Part shown: piece by piece, positions 1 through 7,273 of the stretch
Layout of the letters: each line of letters begins with the position of its first letter
How positions within the stretch are numbered: position 1 is the first letter of the stretch
Source: Comamonas sp. Y33R10-2
GTDB taxonomy: Bacteria > Pseudomonadota > Gammaproteobacteria > Burkholderiales > Burkholderiaceae_C
Reading direction: 5' to 3'
NCBI RefSeq assembly: GCF_019355935.1
Contig: NZ_CP079925.1
Span: 1,984,001-2,048,000 of the forward strand
DNA length: 64,000 bases
Notes under the pieces: model-generated
What the model was told of the DNA's origin: nothing
The model's input: only the letters and a program-made list of their open reading frames with translations
Databases searched by the model: none
Translations under genes and position numbers: made by a program

Positions 1-10
1 AGACAAAGTC

Positions 11-397
11 ATGAAAATTCTGGCAAACAACGATTACCAAGCACCTGCCCAGAGCACTGGCAGCGTGCTGGTACTGGCCAACGATGTGAACGCCTTAGAA
101 GCCAATCTGGACGGCATCACTCAGGTGGATCTGCAGTTTCCCAACTTCACCGACGGCCGCGCCTTCAGCCAAGCCTATTTGCTGCGCCGCCGCCTGAAAT
201 TCACGGGCGACATTCGCGCCACTGGCGATGTGCTGATCGACCAGTTGGTGCAAATGCAGCGCACAGGCTTTAGCTCTGCCGTGCTGCGCGAAGGCGTGGA
301 TGCCGCTGATGCCCAGCGCCAGTTCGAACGCTTTGGCGGCTACTACCAAGCCGATGCTGTGGAGCACCACCCCCACTTTCCGCAGGAGCTGGCATGA
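11..397 (+). CDS. DUF934 family protein (sulfite-reduction accessory)
   Basis: Small soluble protein of the DUF934 family, which in many proteobacteria lies between the sulfite reductase gene cysI and cysH. It is presumed to help sulfite reduction, but its biochemical role is not established. Recognised from the family core: LANDVNAL near residue 22, FPNFTDGRAFSQAYLLR around residues 43-59, and GDVLIDQL. At 128 residues it is full family length, has no cysteine and no signal peptide, so it is probably cytoplasmic and not itself a redox centre. Its TGA overlaps the cysH ATG as ATGA, implying translational coupling. cysI is expected just before the window, which cannot be checked here. Confidence 0.85.
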   Translation: MKILANNDYQAPAQSTGSVLVLANDVNALEANLDGITQVDLQFPNFTDGRAFSQAYLLRRRLKFTGDIRATGDVLIDQLVQMQRTGFSSAVLREGVDAADAQRQFERFGGYYQADAVEHHPHFPQELA

Positions 398-1017
398 GCG
401 AACTGAACCTGTCGGCCATCAACGCCGAACTGGGCCACGACGCCCAAGCGCTGGTGAACTGGGCTATTGGTCTGGGCCAGCCCACCATCGTCACCACCAA
501 CTTTCGCCCTTTTGAAGCGGTGATTTTGCACATGGTCGCTCAGGCCCGCCCTGATGTGCCCGTGGTCTGGATGGACAACGGCTACAACACCGAAGCTACT
601 TACCAGTTTGCCGACGCGGTCACCAAGCAGCTGGGCCTGAACCTCAAGATCTACCTGCCGCTGCGCAGCCGTGCCCACCGCGAAGCAGTAGAAGGCGCCA
701 CGCCAGCTCTGGATGACCCGCGCCACGCCGCCTTTACGCAAGAAGTAAAGCTAGAGCCCTTTACCCGCGCCCTGCGGGAGACAGCGCCCAAGGTCTGGTT
801 TACCGCTTTGCGCGCCACCGACACTGCGGTGCGCGCTGCCATGGACCCCGTCAGCATCAACCCTGACGGGCTGATCAAGGTAGCGCCGCTGCTGCACTGG
901 TCGTCTAAAGACCTGCACGAGTACTGCCAAAAGCACGGCCTGCCCAACAATTTTGACTATGTGGACCCGACCAAGGGCGAAGACAACCGCGAGTGCGGCT
1001 TGCACATTTCTCATTAA
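394..1017 (+). CDS. cysH: Divergent phosphoadenylyl-/adenylyl-sulfate reductase (CysH family)
   Basis: Expected role: thioredoxin- or glutaredoxin-dependent reduction of activated sulfate to sulfite in cysteine synthesis. The C-terminal ECGLH motif with the catalytic cysteine (C201) and the KxEPxxRAL block identify the family, and the cysDN context agrees. The protein is only 207 residues (E. coli CysH 244). It has two cysteines in total, so the CC...CxxC set that binds 4Fe-4S in APS reductases is absent. The usual SFG-type loop reads TTNFRPFE, LDTG reads MDNG, and the segment before ECGLH that normally carries the glycine/threonine phosphosulfate contacts is missing. Family assignment is firm; substrate (APS or PAPS) is unresolved. 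No cysC is seen in the window. Confidence 0.85.
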   Translation: MSELNLSAINAELGHDAQALVNWAIGLGQPTIVTTNFRPFEAVILHMVAQARPDVPVVWMDNGYNTEATYQFADAVTKQLGLNLKIYLPLRSRAHREAVEGATPALDDPRHAAFTQEVKLEPFTRALRETAPKVWFTALRATDTAVRAAMDPVSINPDGLIKVAPLLHWSSKDLHEYCQKHGLPNNFDYVDPTKGEDNRECGLHISH

Positions 1018-1106
1018 CCCCCTGAGCCGCTTTGCGGCTTCGCCCTTTCTCGCTGCGCGGAAGGGGGACGGCACCGGTGCTGCGGGGCGGCCCTTGCACG
1101 GTGCCC
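1018..1106 (+). repeat. Dispersed GC-rich palindromic repeat, copy A (3' of cysH)
   Basis: Begins with CCCCCTGAG directly after the cysH stop codon. Internal palindromes include GCCGC/GCGGC and a CCCTTTC...GAAGGGGG arm, with a GCACCG-type palindrome at the far end. It shares its layout with copies at 2156-2240 and 37853-37938 but is the most diverged of the three. All three start within a few bases of a stop codon in the same orientation as the upstream gene. Confidence 0.75.
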
Positions 1107-1153
1107 CTGATGTGGACCTGCTCAGTTTCAAGCGCAACGCCCTGAGTTGCCGC

Positions 1154-1206
1154 AAAAAAAGATAGCTGTCTGTGCATTCTCCATATGCGCTACAGCATGA
1201 TTTGAT
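1154..1206 (+). repeat. AT-flanked hairpin repeat, copy 1 (before cysD)
   Basis: Element of the form A/T-rich edge, GATAGCT, internal stem-loop (GTGCAT pairing with ATGCGC, and AGCTGT with ACAGC), then AGCATGATTTGA. A second element of the same form lies at 60340-60393. Hairpins bounded by ATAGCT and AGAAGC-like ends recur in Comamonadaceae intergenic regions as far as I recall. It sits immediately before the cysD ribosome binding site and could affect cysD expression. Confidence 0.45.
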
Positions 1207-1216
1207 TGGATAAGTA

Positions 1217-2149
1217 ATGAACGCCCGAGTGGATACCTCCGTGCTCAATCACCTGAGCAACAGCCATCTGGATGCGCTGGAAGAAGAAACCATCTTCATC
1301 TTGCGTGAAGTCGCTGCCGTGTTTGAGCGCCCCACCCTGCTGTTTTCGGGCGGCAAGGATTCGCTGGTCATGCTGCGCTGTGCGGAAAAAGCCTTTGGTG
1401 CGGGCCGCATTCCCTTTCCGCTGCTAATGATCGACACCGGCCACAACTTCCCTGAAGTGACCGATTTCCGTGACCTGCGTGCCAAAGAACTGGGCGCTGA
1501 GCTGATCGTGCGCAGCGTAGAAGACTCCATGGCGCGCGGCACGGTGCGCTTGGCCCACCCTGAAGAGCCGCGCAATGCGCACCAGTCGGTCACGCTGCTC
1601 GAAGCGATTGAAGAATTCCGCTTTGACGCGCTGATTGGCGGCGCACGCCGCGACGAAGAAAAAGCTCGCGCCAAGGAACGCATCTTTAGCCACCGCGACA
1701 GCTTTGGTCAGTGGCAGCCCAAGGCCCAGCGCCCTGAGCTGTGGACGCTGTTCAACACCCGCATTGCGCCCGGCGAGCACTTCCGTGTGTTCCCCATCAG
1801 CAACTGGACCGAGCTGGACGTGTGGCAGTACATCGAGCGAGAGAAGATTGCCCTGCCAAGCCTCTACTACAGCCACCAGCGCAACATCGTTGAGCGCAAG
1901 GGCCTACTGGTGCCCGTGACCGAGCTGACCCCCGCCAAAGATGGCGAGCAAGTCGTGGTGCGCGATGTGCGCTTCCGCACTCTGGGCGACATCACCTGCA
2001 CCTGCCCGGTGGAGAGCACCGCCGCAACGGCCTCAGACATCGTGATCGAAACCTTGGCCGCTGATGTGAGCGAGCGCGGCGCCACCCGCATGGATGACAA
2101 GACCAGCGAAGCATCGATGGAAAAACGCAAAAAGGATGGGTATTTCTAG
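1217..2149 (+). CDS. cysD: Sulfate adenylyltransferase subunit 2 (ATP sulfurylase catalytic subunit)
   Basis: Catalytic subunit of ATP sulfurylase; with CysN it makes adenylyl sulfate from ATP and sulfate in the cytoplasm. The N-terminal PP-loop SGGKDS is at residues ~44-49, followed by the DTGHNFPE block and IGGARRDEEKARAKER, all typical of CysD. C-terminal CTCPVES and the KKDGYF end match the family, and 310 residues is normal length. A GGATAAG sequence just before the ATG serves as ribosome binding site. Separated from cysH and from cysN by repeat elements, but the three genes run in one direction and probably form one operon. Confidence 0.97.
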   Translation: MNARVDTSVLNHLSNSHLDALEEETIFILREVAAVFERPTLLFSGGKDSLVMLRCAEKAFGAGRIPFPLLMIDTGHNFPEVTDFRDLRAKELGAELIVRSVEDSMARGTVRLAHPEEPRNAHQSVTLLEAIEEFRFDALIGGARRDEEKARAKERIFSHRDSFGQWQPKAQRPELWTLFNTRIAPGEHFRVFPISNWTELDVWQYIEREKIALPSLYYSHQRNIVERKGLLVPVTELTPAKDGEQVVVRDVRFRTLGDITCTCPVESTAATASDIVIETLAADVSERGATRMDDKTSEASMEKRKKDGYF

Positions 2150-2155
2150 AGCCAT

Positions 2156-2240
2156 CCCCTGAGGCGCTGCGCGCCTTCCCCCTCTCTCTTCGGGAGGGGG
2201 ACGACGCCCTCGCCGCGAGGCGGCTCTTGCTCGGCGTCCC
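2156..2240 (+). repeat. Dispersed GC-rich palindromic repeat, copy B (3' of cysD)
   Basis: Starts CCCCTGAGGCGCTGCGCGCC six bases after the cysD stop. It contains a long CCCCCTCTC...GAGGGGG stem and a CGCC..GGCG arm, ending near CTCGGCGTCCC. Nearly the same sequence recurs in inverted orientation after greA (37853-37938). The strong stems could block 3' exonucleases or uncouple cysD from cysN expression. Confidence 0.85.
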
Positions 2241-2295
2241 TTGTTCTGGATCGCGCCCCTTTTTACGCAATGTCTGAATCAACGAGTTCAATGCG

Positions 2296-3666
2296 ATGAC
2301 TGAAACTATTAATTCCATAGCAGCTAGTGCAGATACATCAAGCACTACCGGCCAAAACGACCATGCATCTGCGCTGCGCTTTATTACCTGCGGCTCGGTC
2401 GATGATGGCAAATCCACATTGATTGGCCGCTTGCTGGTCGACACCCGCGCTGTGCTGCAAGACCAGTTGGCTGGGGTCACCAAGAGCGGCGAAACCGATC
2501 TGGCCCTACTGACCGACGGCTTGGCCGCCGAGCGCGAGCAAGGCATCACCATCGACGTGGCTTACCGCTACTTCAACACCGAAGCGCGCAAGTTCATCAT
2601 TGGAGATGCGCCTGGCCACGAGCAGTACACCCGCAACATGGTCACCGCAGCATCGAGTGCGGACGCTGCTGTGGTGCTGGTCGACGCCACCAAGCTGGAC
2701 TGGCAAAACGCCAATCTGGAGCTGCTGCCCCAGACCCGCCGCCACAGCCTGCTGGCCCACTTGCTGCGCGTGAACTCGCTGATCTTCGCGGTCAACAAGC
2801 TTGATGCCGTGCAAGACCCGGCTGTTGCCTTTGTCCACATCAGCGCTGCACTGCAAAAGTTTGCCGCAACGGCTGCTATCAAGGTCGCGGCCACCGTGCC
2901 CGTGTCAGCGCTGAAGGGCTTCAACGTGGTCAACACCGAAGCGGGCTGGGCGGGCTACAACGGCCCTAGCTTGCTGCAAGTGCTGGAGCAACTGCCCAAC
3001 ACGCCCAGCGACAACGCTTTGGCGCTGGCCTTTCCCGTGCAGTGGGTCGAGAAGTTCTCGTCCTCTGCAGATACCAGCCAAGGCCGCCGCGTGTTCTGGG
3101 GCCGTGTCGCCACCGGCATCGCGCAAGTTGGCGCACAAGTGCAAATTCTGCCCAGCGGCCAACTGGCGACTGTGGCTCAGGTCATCGACCATGCACGCAC
3201 TCCCAAGGATGTGGCAGCAGGCCTGTCCGCCGGCATTACGCTGGACCGCGAAGTTGATGTCTCGCGCGGCGACTGGATTGTGGCGGCGCCCGTAGTCGCT
3301 GCAGCCGCCGCCGAAGACGACTTTGACGCGCCCGCAGCAGTGAGCCCATGGCCCGCTACCCGCGAGATTACCGCCACCGTAGCATGGATGGATAACGAGC
3401 CTTTGGTGCCCGGGCGCGTGTACTGGGCGCTGCACGGCCATCGCTGGGTCAAGGCCAAAGTTCGCAGCTTGGTGCACCGCCTGAACATCAACACGCTGGC
3501 TCAAGAAGATGCCCAGCAGCTGGAGGCCAACGCCATTGGCCAAGTAGAACTGGTGCTGCAAGAGGCGATTCCCGCTGCCGCCTTCACACAGGCTCGCCAA
3601 CTGGGCGCCATGATCTTGGTGGACACTGCCAGCAACGCTACAGCAGGTGCTGTGCTGGTTCACTAA
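2296..3666 (+). CDS. cysN: Sulfate adenylyltransferase subunit 1 (GTPase)
   Basis: GTPase subunit that drives ATP sulfurylase with CysD. EF-Tu-like G domain: GSVDDGKST (G1, residues ~33-41), DAPGHEQY (G3), VNKLD (G4) and VSAL (G5), followed by beta-barrel domains. At 456 residues it ends where stand-alone CysN proteins end; there is no fused CysC APS kinase domain, unlike CysNC fusions of about 630 residues. With a CysH lacking Fe-S cysteines, this leaves open where PAPS, if used, would be made. Start chosen at the ATG giving the MTETIN terminus; the ribosome binding site is weak. Confidence 0.96.
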   Translation: MTETINSIAASADTSSTTGQNDHASALRFITCGSVDDGKSTLIGRLLVDTRAVLQDQLAGVTKSGETDLALLTDGLAAEREQGITIDVAYRYFNTEARKFIIGDAPGHEQYTRNMVTAASSADAAVVLVDATKLDWQNANLELLPQTRRHSLLAHLLRVNSLIFAVNKLDAVQDPAVAFVHISAALQKFAATAAIKVAATVPVSALKGFNVVNTEAGWAGYNGPSLLQVLEQLPNTPSDNALALAFPVQWVEKFSSSADTSQGRRVFWGRVATGIAQVGAQVQILPSGQLATVAQVIDHARTPKDVAAGLSAGITLDREVDVSRGDWIVAAPVVAAAAAEDDFDAPAAVSPWPATREITATVAWMDNEPLVPGRVYWALHGHRWVKAKVRSLVHRLNINTLAQEDAQQLEANAIGQVELVLQEAIPAAAFTQARQLGAMILVDTASNATAGAVLVH

Positions 3667-3683
3667 ACTAAAAAACGTTGAAT

Positions 3684-3727
3684 GGCCGCGCACTGATCTG
3701 ATCGAAAAATCAGATTGCCGTGCGGCC
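3684..3727 (+). terminator. Hairpin after cysN, weak terminator candidate
   Basis: Outer stem GGCCGC/GCGGCC and inner stem TCTGAT/ATCAGA around a CGAAAA loop, 17 bases after the cysN stop. It is followed only by TTATCC, so the U-tract is poor. It may be a transcript end for the cys operon or a processing stem. Confidence 0.4.
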
Positions 3728-3810
3728 TTATCCGGCTTGGCACTGGGGCTAAGCGGGAAAAAACCTAGAATCACAGGGTTTACCAATCCCACCCTACAAG
3801 AAGAATCCAA

Positions 3811-4140
3811 ATGACTCACGTCGTTACCGAAAACTGCATCAAGTGCAAATTCACCGATTGCGTGGATGTTTGCCCCGTGGACTGCTTCCGTGAAGGTCCT
3901 AACTTCCTGGTCATCGATCCTGATGAGTGCATTGACTGCGCCGTCTGCATTCCAGAGTGTCCAGCCAACGCCATCTTTGCTGAAGAAGATGTGCCTGCCG
4001 ATCAACTGGCCTTCATCAAGCTGAACGTCGACTTGTCTCAGATTAAGACTTGGAAAAGCATCACCAAGCGCAAACCTGCTCTGGCCGATGCCGACGAGTG
4101 GAATGGCAAGCCAAATAAACTGGATTTGCTGGAGCGCTAA
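3811..4140 (+). CDS. fdxA: Ferredoxin FdxA, 7Fe (3Fe-4S/4Fe-4S) type
   Basis: Low-potential electron carrier of 109 residues. Two cysteine clusters are visible: [17 protein letters not shown] near residues 9-25 and [12 protein letters not shown] near 40-51. This is the pattern of seven-iron ferredoxins, followed by the usual long C-terminal extension with the [10 protein letters not shown] block. AAGAAG stands just before the ATG. The next gene encodes a ferredoxin-NADP reductase-like flavoprotein, so the pair may form an NADPH-linked electron chain, although FdxA partners are not defined by sequence alone. Confidence 0.95.
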   Translation: MTHVVTENCIKCKFTDCVDVCPVDCFREGPNFLVIDPDECIDCAVCIPECPANAIFAEEDVPADQLAFIKLNVDLSQIKTWKSITKRKPALADADEWNGKPNKLDLLER

Positions 4141-4176
4141 GCCAAACTGGGCGTGGACTGCGCTACGCTTACCAGC

Positions 4177-5253
4177 ATGAGCATGTCCAACGCAACGCCC
4201 AACGCTTCCTCTCCCCAACAACCCGCCGTGGAAACCGACGCCATCATTATTGGCGCGGGTCCGGCGGGTTTGTTTCAGGCCTTTCAGTTAGGTCTGCAAG
4301 GCATTCAAGCCCATTTGATTGACGCCCTGCCCCATGTCGGTGGCCAGTGCAGCCAGCTATACGGCCACAAACCCATCTACGACGTGCCCGGCATCCCGGT
4401 ATGTACGGGGCTAGAACTGGTGCAGTTGCTGGATAAGCAGATCGCCCCCATGAAGGTGCCCCGCCACCTTGGCCAGCAGGTGCAAACCTTAGAGGCCATG
4501 CAAGATGGCCGCTGGAAGGTCACAACGTCTACAGGCACGCAGCTTCACACGCGCAGCATCTTTATTGCCGCAGGCGTAGGCGCTTTTGTGCCTAAGGCCT
4601 TGAAAGTTTCAGGCATAGAGTTGCTGACAGCCTCCCAATTGCACTATCACCCGCTGCAACTAGACATGGCGGCTGGCCGCGAGGTGCTGATTTATGGCGG
4701 CGATGAAGAGGCTGTGAATGCCGCCATCGCTTGCACAAAGACGGCCGCTAAAACCACGCTCATGCACCGCCGCGACAGCTTTAATGCTGAGCCTGCGAAG
4801 TTGGCCCAACTCCAGCAGCTGCGTGAGTGCGGTGCTATTGAAGTGTTGATTGGCCAGGTCACCGAGATTGGGCAAGAAAATCGCCAACTCAAAACCGTGC
4901 AGTGGATGGATGGTGCTGGCAATGAACACCCTTTAAGCATCGAGCAGCTGCTGGTGTTTCAAGGCATTTCCCCCAAGCTCGGCCCAGTGACAGACTGGGG
5001 CTTGGCGCTAGAGCGCAAGCAACTGATGGTCGATCCCGCAACGCTGGCCACCAGTGCGCCGGGAATTTACGCGGTTGGCGATATCGTCAGCTACCCCGGC
5101 AAGAAGCGCTTAATTGTCTGCGCCTTCCACGAGGCCACCATGGCAGCCTTTGCCGCAGCCGAGTATCTGCAAGGCAGCAAGCCCCTGCTGGAATACACTA
5201 CGACCAGCGCACGCCTGCATGGCATTTTGGGCGTGAACCACGGCGCAGCGTGA
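4177..5253 (+). CDS. Ferredoxin--NADP(+) reductase, thioredoxin-reductase-like (type 2 FNR)
   Basis: Cytosolic FAD/NAD(P)H oxidoreductase, probably passing electrons between NADPH and ferredoxin. FAD motif [14 protein letters not shown] follows the short N-terminal tail; [18 protein letters not shown] is the signature of TrxR-like FNRs. The NADPH-binding [12 protein letters not shown] and the C-terminal [17 protein letters not shown] are present. The CxxC of true thioredoxin reductase is absent. Lies 36 bases after fdxA and ends four bases from the convergent def gene. Start is uncertain: an upstream GTG at 4153 or ATG at 4183 are also possible and no start has a strong ribosome binding site. 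Confidence 0.85.
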   Translation: MSMSNATPNASSPQQPAVETDAIIIGAGPAGLFQAFQLGLQGIQAHLIDALPHVGGQCSQLYGHKPIYDVPGIPVCTGLELVQLLDKQIAPMKVPRHLGQQVQTLEAMQDGRWKVTTSTGTQLHTRSIFIAAGVGAFVPKALKVSGIELLTASQLHYHPLQLDMAAGREVLIYGGDEEAVNAAIACTKTAAKTTLMHRRDSFNAEPAKLAQLQQLRECGAIEVLIGQVTEIGQENRQLKTVQWMDGAGNEHPLSIEQLLVFQGISPKLGPVTDWGLALERKQLMVDPATLATSAPGIYAVGDIVSYPGKKRLIVCAFHEATMAAFAAAEYLQGSKPLLEYTTTSARLHGILGVNHGAA

Positions 5254-5257
5254 GCTT

Positions 5258-5797
5258 TCAGTCGTCCTCTGTTGCAGCTATGCCGGGAAACAGCACCTCG
5301 GTAAAGCCAAACTGGCTAAAGTCACGCACTCGCATCAGGTAGAGCTTGCCCCAGAGGTGATCGCACTCATGCTGAACCACACGCGCATGAAAACCCTCCA
5401 CTGTGCGATCGATGGGGTCGCCATAGATATCAAAGCCCGTGTAACGCACCGCGTTCCAGCGCGGCACCATCCCGCGCATCCCCGGAACGGACAGGCAGCC
5501 TTCCCAATCCGATTGCTCCTGCTCACCAATGGGCTCAATCACAGGATTAATCAACACCGTGATCGGCACAATCGGCGCATCGGGGTAACGGGGATTGGGC
5601 TGACCCGAGCCAAACACCACCACCTGTAAGTCCACACCAATCTGTGGCGCTGCCAAGCCCGCGCCGCTGGCGGCATGCATGGTGTCCAGCAAATCTTTAA
5701 GTAGCAGATGCAAGGCATCCGTATCAAATTCAGTGACAGGCTTTGCCACCTGCAGCAAGCGGGGGTCACCCATTTTTAAAATTGTGCGAACCGTCAT
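5258..5797 (-). CDS. def: Peptide deformylase
   Basis: Removes the formyl group from nascent N-terminal methionines; an Fe2+-dependent hydrolase. All three deformylase motifs are present: [10 protein letters not shown] (motif 1), EGCLSVPG (motif 2) and QHECDHL (motif 3, metal-binding histidines and catalytic glutamate). At 179 residues it is typical. Monocistronic here: convergent with the flavoprotein gene downstream and with no methionyl-tRNA formyltransferase (fmt) neighbour, the usual partner. This may be a second deformylase paralogue, which cannot be judged from the window. Confidence 0.95.
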   Translation of the reverse strand: MTVRTILKMGDPRLLQVAKPVTEFDTDALHLLLKDLLDTMHAASGAGLAAPQIGVDLQVVVFGSGQPNPRYPDAPIVPITVLINPVIEPIGEQEQSDWEGCLSVPGMRGMVPRWNAVRYTGFDIYGDPIDRTVEGFHARVVQHECDHLWGKLYLMRVRDFSQFGFTEVLFPGIAATEDD

Positions 5798-5976
5798 CTC
5801 AGCACCACGTGCAGCAAGCCATCAAGCCGCCACTTACGCGCTCCGTATTGAAAAAGCAAACAACTACATTTTTGTAGCGAACACTTAAAAGCATAGCGCC
5901 ACCTCCGCCGAGCATCTAAAGTGCGGCCATAAATGAGGACAAGCGTAGAGAATTTGGTGAAATTCTGGCGAACTTC

Positions 5977-6004
5977 TTTCGAGCTACTTTTTACGTCCTA
6001 TAAT
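5977..6004 (+). promoter_or_regulatory. Promoter candidate of the tRNA-Asn array
   Basis: A perfect TATAAT (5999-6004) lies 11 bases before the first tRNA-Asn, with a weak TTTCGA at about -35 (16-base spacer). Position suits a short leader typical of tRNA operons. Confidence 0.55.
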
Positions 6005-6015
6005 CTAGGTCTTCT

Positions 6016-6091
6016 TCCTCAATAGCTCAGTTGGTAGAGCGCCGGACTGTTAATCCGTAGGTCCCTGGTTCGAGCCCAGGTTGAGGAGCCA
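6016..6091 (+). tRNA. tRNA-Asn(GTT), copy 1
   Basis: 76 nt with CCA encoded. Acceptor stem TCCTCAA/TTGAGGA, anticodon loop CTGTTAA giving GTT (decodes AAC/AAU), T-loop GGTTCGAGCC. First of five identical copies in tandem. Confidence 0.97.
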
Positions 6092-6136
6092 AGAATTTCA
6101 ATGTCGTTGATCACGTCAACGCATTAGCCAACATAT

Positions 6137-6212
6137 TCCTCAATAGCTCAGTTGGTAGAGCGCCGGACTGTTAATCCGTAGGTCCCTGGTTCGAGCCCAG
6201 GTTGAGGAGCCA
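6137..6212 (+). tRNA. tRNA-Asn(GTT), copy 2
   Basis: Identical in sequence to copy 1, starting 121 bases after it. The 45-base spacer is almost the same as the following spacers. Confidence 0.97.
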
Positions 6213-6256
6213 AAATTTCAATGCCGTTGAGCACATCAACGCATTAGCCCACATTT

Positions 6257-6332
6257 TCCTCAATAGCTCAGTTGGTAGAGCGCCGGACTGTTAATCCGTA
6301 GGTCCCTGGTTCGAGCCCAGGTTGAGGAGCCA
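6257..6332 (+). tRNA. tRNA-Asn(GTT), copy 3
   Basis: Identical tRNA body, 120 bases after copy 2, with encoded CCA and GTT anticodon. Confidence 0.97.
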
Positions 6333-6375
6333 AATTTCAATGCCGTTGATCACATCAGCGCATTAGCCAACATTT

Positions 6376-6451
6376 TCCTCAATAGCTCAGTTGGTAGAGC
6401 GCCGGACTGTTAATCCGTAGGTCCCTGGTTCGAGCCCAGGTTGAGGAGCCA
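6376..6451 (+). tRNA. tRNA-Asn(GTT), copy 4
   Basis: Identical tRNA body, 119 bases after copy 3. The spacer after it matches the preceding one almost base for base. Confidence 0.97.
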
Positions 6452-6494
6452 AATTTCAATGCCGTTGATCACATCAGCGCATTAGCCAACATCT

Positions 6495-6570
6495 TCCTCA
6501 ATAGCTCAGTTGGTAGAGCGCCGGACTGTTAATCCGTAGGTCCCTGGTTCGAGCCCAGGTTGAGGAGCCA
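6495..6570 (+). tRNA. tRNA-Asn(GTT), copy 5
   Basis: Last copy, 119 bases after copy 4. A strong intrinsic terminator follows within ten bases, closing the operon. Confidence 0.97.
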
Positions 6571-6575
6571 AAATA

Positions 6576-6614
6576 AAAAGCCTGTATGTTTGCATACAGG
6601 CTTTTTTCTTTTTT
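6576..6614 (+). terminator. Intrinsic terminator of the tRNA-Asn operon
   Basis: Stem AAAAGCCTGTATG/CATACAGGCTTTT with a four-base loop followed by TTTTTTCTTTTTT. Ideal rho-independent terminator. Confidence 0.93.
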
Positions 6615-6647
6615 AGCGGGGCTATGAGCAACGCTTTATCTAACTCG

Positions 6648-6953
6648 CTAAGCAGCGCGAACGACCCCGCCCACAGGCACTGAATCTACGCCCACAGCCT
6701 TAGGTACTGCCCGCGTCGGATACGCATAGTGATGGGGAACAGCTGGCACATGATGATCACCCTGCTCCCACGCATGCAACTCTTCTTCCAGTCTTGTCGC
6801 GCGCTCTGCATACATTTGCGCGGAAGATTGGTAATGCTCTGCTGCAATCGTGTGCTCAAGCACCGCCATACGGGCCTCTTGTAGGTAGGCACGCGTACGG
6901 CGGATATAGCGCGGCTCAGAGCGCCCAAAGCCAAAAAGCTTGCCGAAGAACAT
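6648..6953 (-). CDS. Hypothetical small protein with coiled-coil segment
   Basis: Protein of 101 residues that I do not recognise. The start is set by a strong AAGGAGG six bases before the ATG, giving the MFFGKLFGFG terminus; an in-frame ATG 18 bases upstream lacks such a site. Residues ~10-65 are helical and charged (RRTRAYLQEARMAVLEHT, YAERATRLEEELHAWEQ), suggesting a short coiled coil. The C-terminal third is rich in Pro, His and Val and probably disordered. No signal peptide or membrane segment. The excellent ribosome binding site argues that it is translated. Confidence 0.6.
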   Translation of the reverse strand: MFFGKLFGFGRSEPRYIRRTRAYLQEARMAVLEHTIAAEHYQSSAQMYAERATRLEEELHAWEQGDHHVPAVPHHYAYPTRAVPKAVGVDSVPVGGVVRAA

Positions 6954-7003
6954 GTCAGCCTCCTTGTGCAACGATTAGTTCGCTCATCCCACCCATCTAT
7001 CTA

Positions 7004-7030
7004 GTAATACCACCAGCGTAATGAGTTCAA
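7004..7030 (-). promoter_or_regulatory. Weak promoter candidate for the small coiled-coil gene
   Basis: On the minus strand TTGAAC, 15 bases, TATTAC, about 50 bases before the start codon. The spacer is short, so this is tentative. The rest of the 6954-7166 gap is AT-rich and shows nothing else. Confidence 0.3.
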
Positions 7031-7166
7031 GGTCGAATATCTGTCCCATAGCAAGAGTTCCACACGTAGGATGGCTTCTTGCTTAAAACGCTCCCCAAAA
7101 ACGCCTTTACTACTCTCAAATTTGCAACAAAATTCCAAAAAATATTGTAAGTGTTAGCCTACAAAT

Positions 7167-7273
7167 TTATAGAGCATGGGCTTGGTGTAGCTGAGTTCGC
7201 AATGCCAACAGCAGTTGCTGCGCTGCATCAAGCTCCAGATCATCAAACGCATCTAGCGCTGCTTGGGCCTGAC
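7167..7273 (-). other. Out-of-frame C-terminal remainder of the hybrid kinase
   Basis: After the kinase stop codon the next reading frame stays open to a TAA at 7167-7169. It encodes a helical, kinase-like tail (LGQAQAALDAFDDLELDAAQ followed by QLLLALRTQLHQAHAL). The switch point would be the run of seven G on the minus strand at 7292-7298; one extra G restores a 1366-residue protein. This accounts for roughly the first third of what otherwise looks like a gene-free gap. Confidence 0.6.

Noticed and set aside
3736..3757. TTGGCACTGGGGCTAAGC before fdxA as a sigma-54 promoter
   Set aside because: The GG of the -24 part is not followed by GC at the required ten-base spacing, and the -12 part reads CTAA instead of TTGC.
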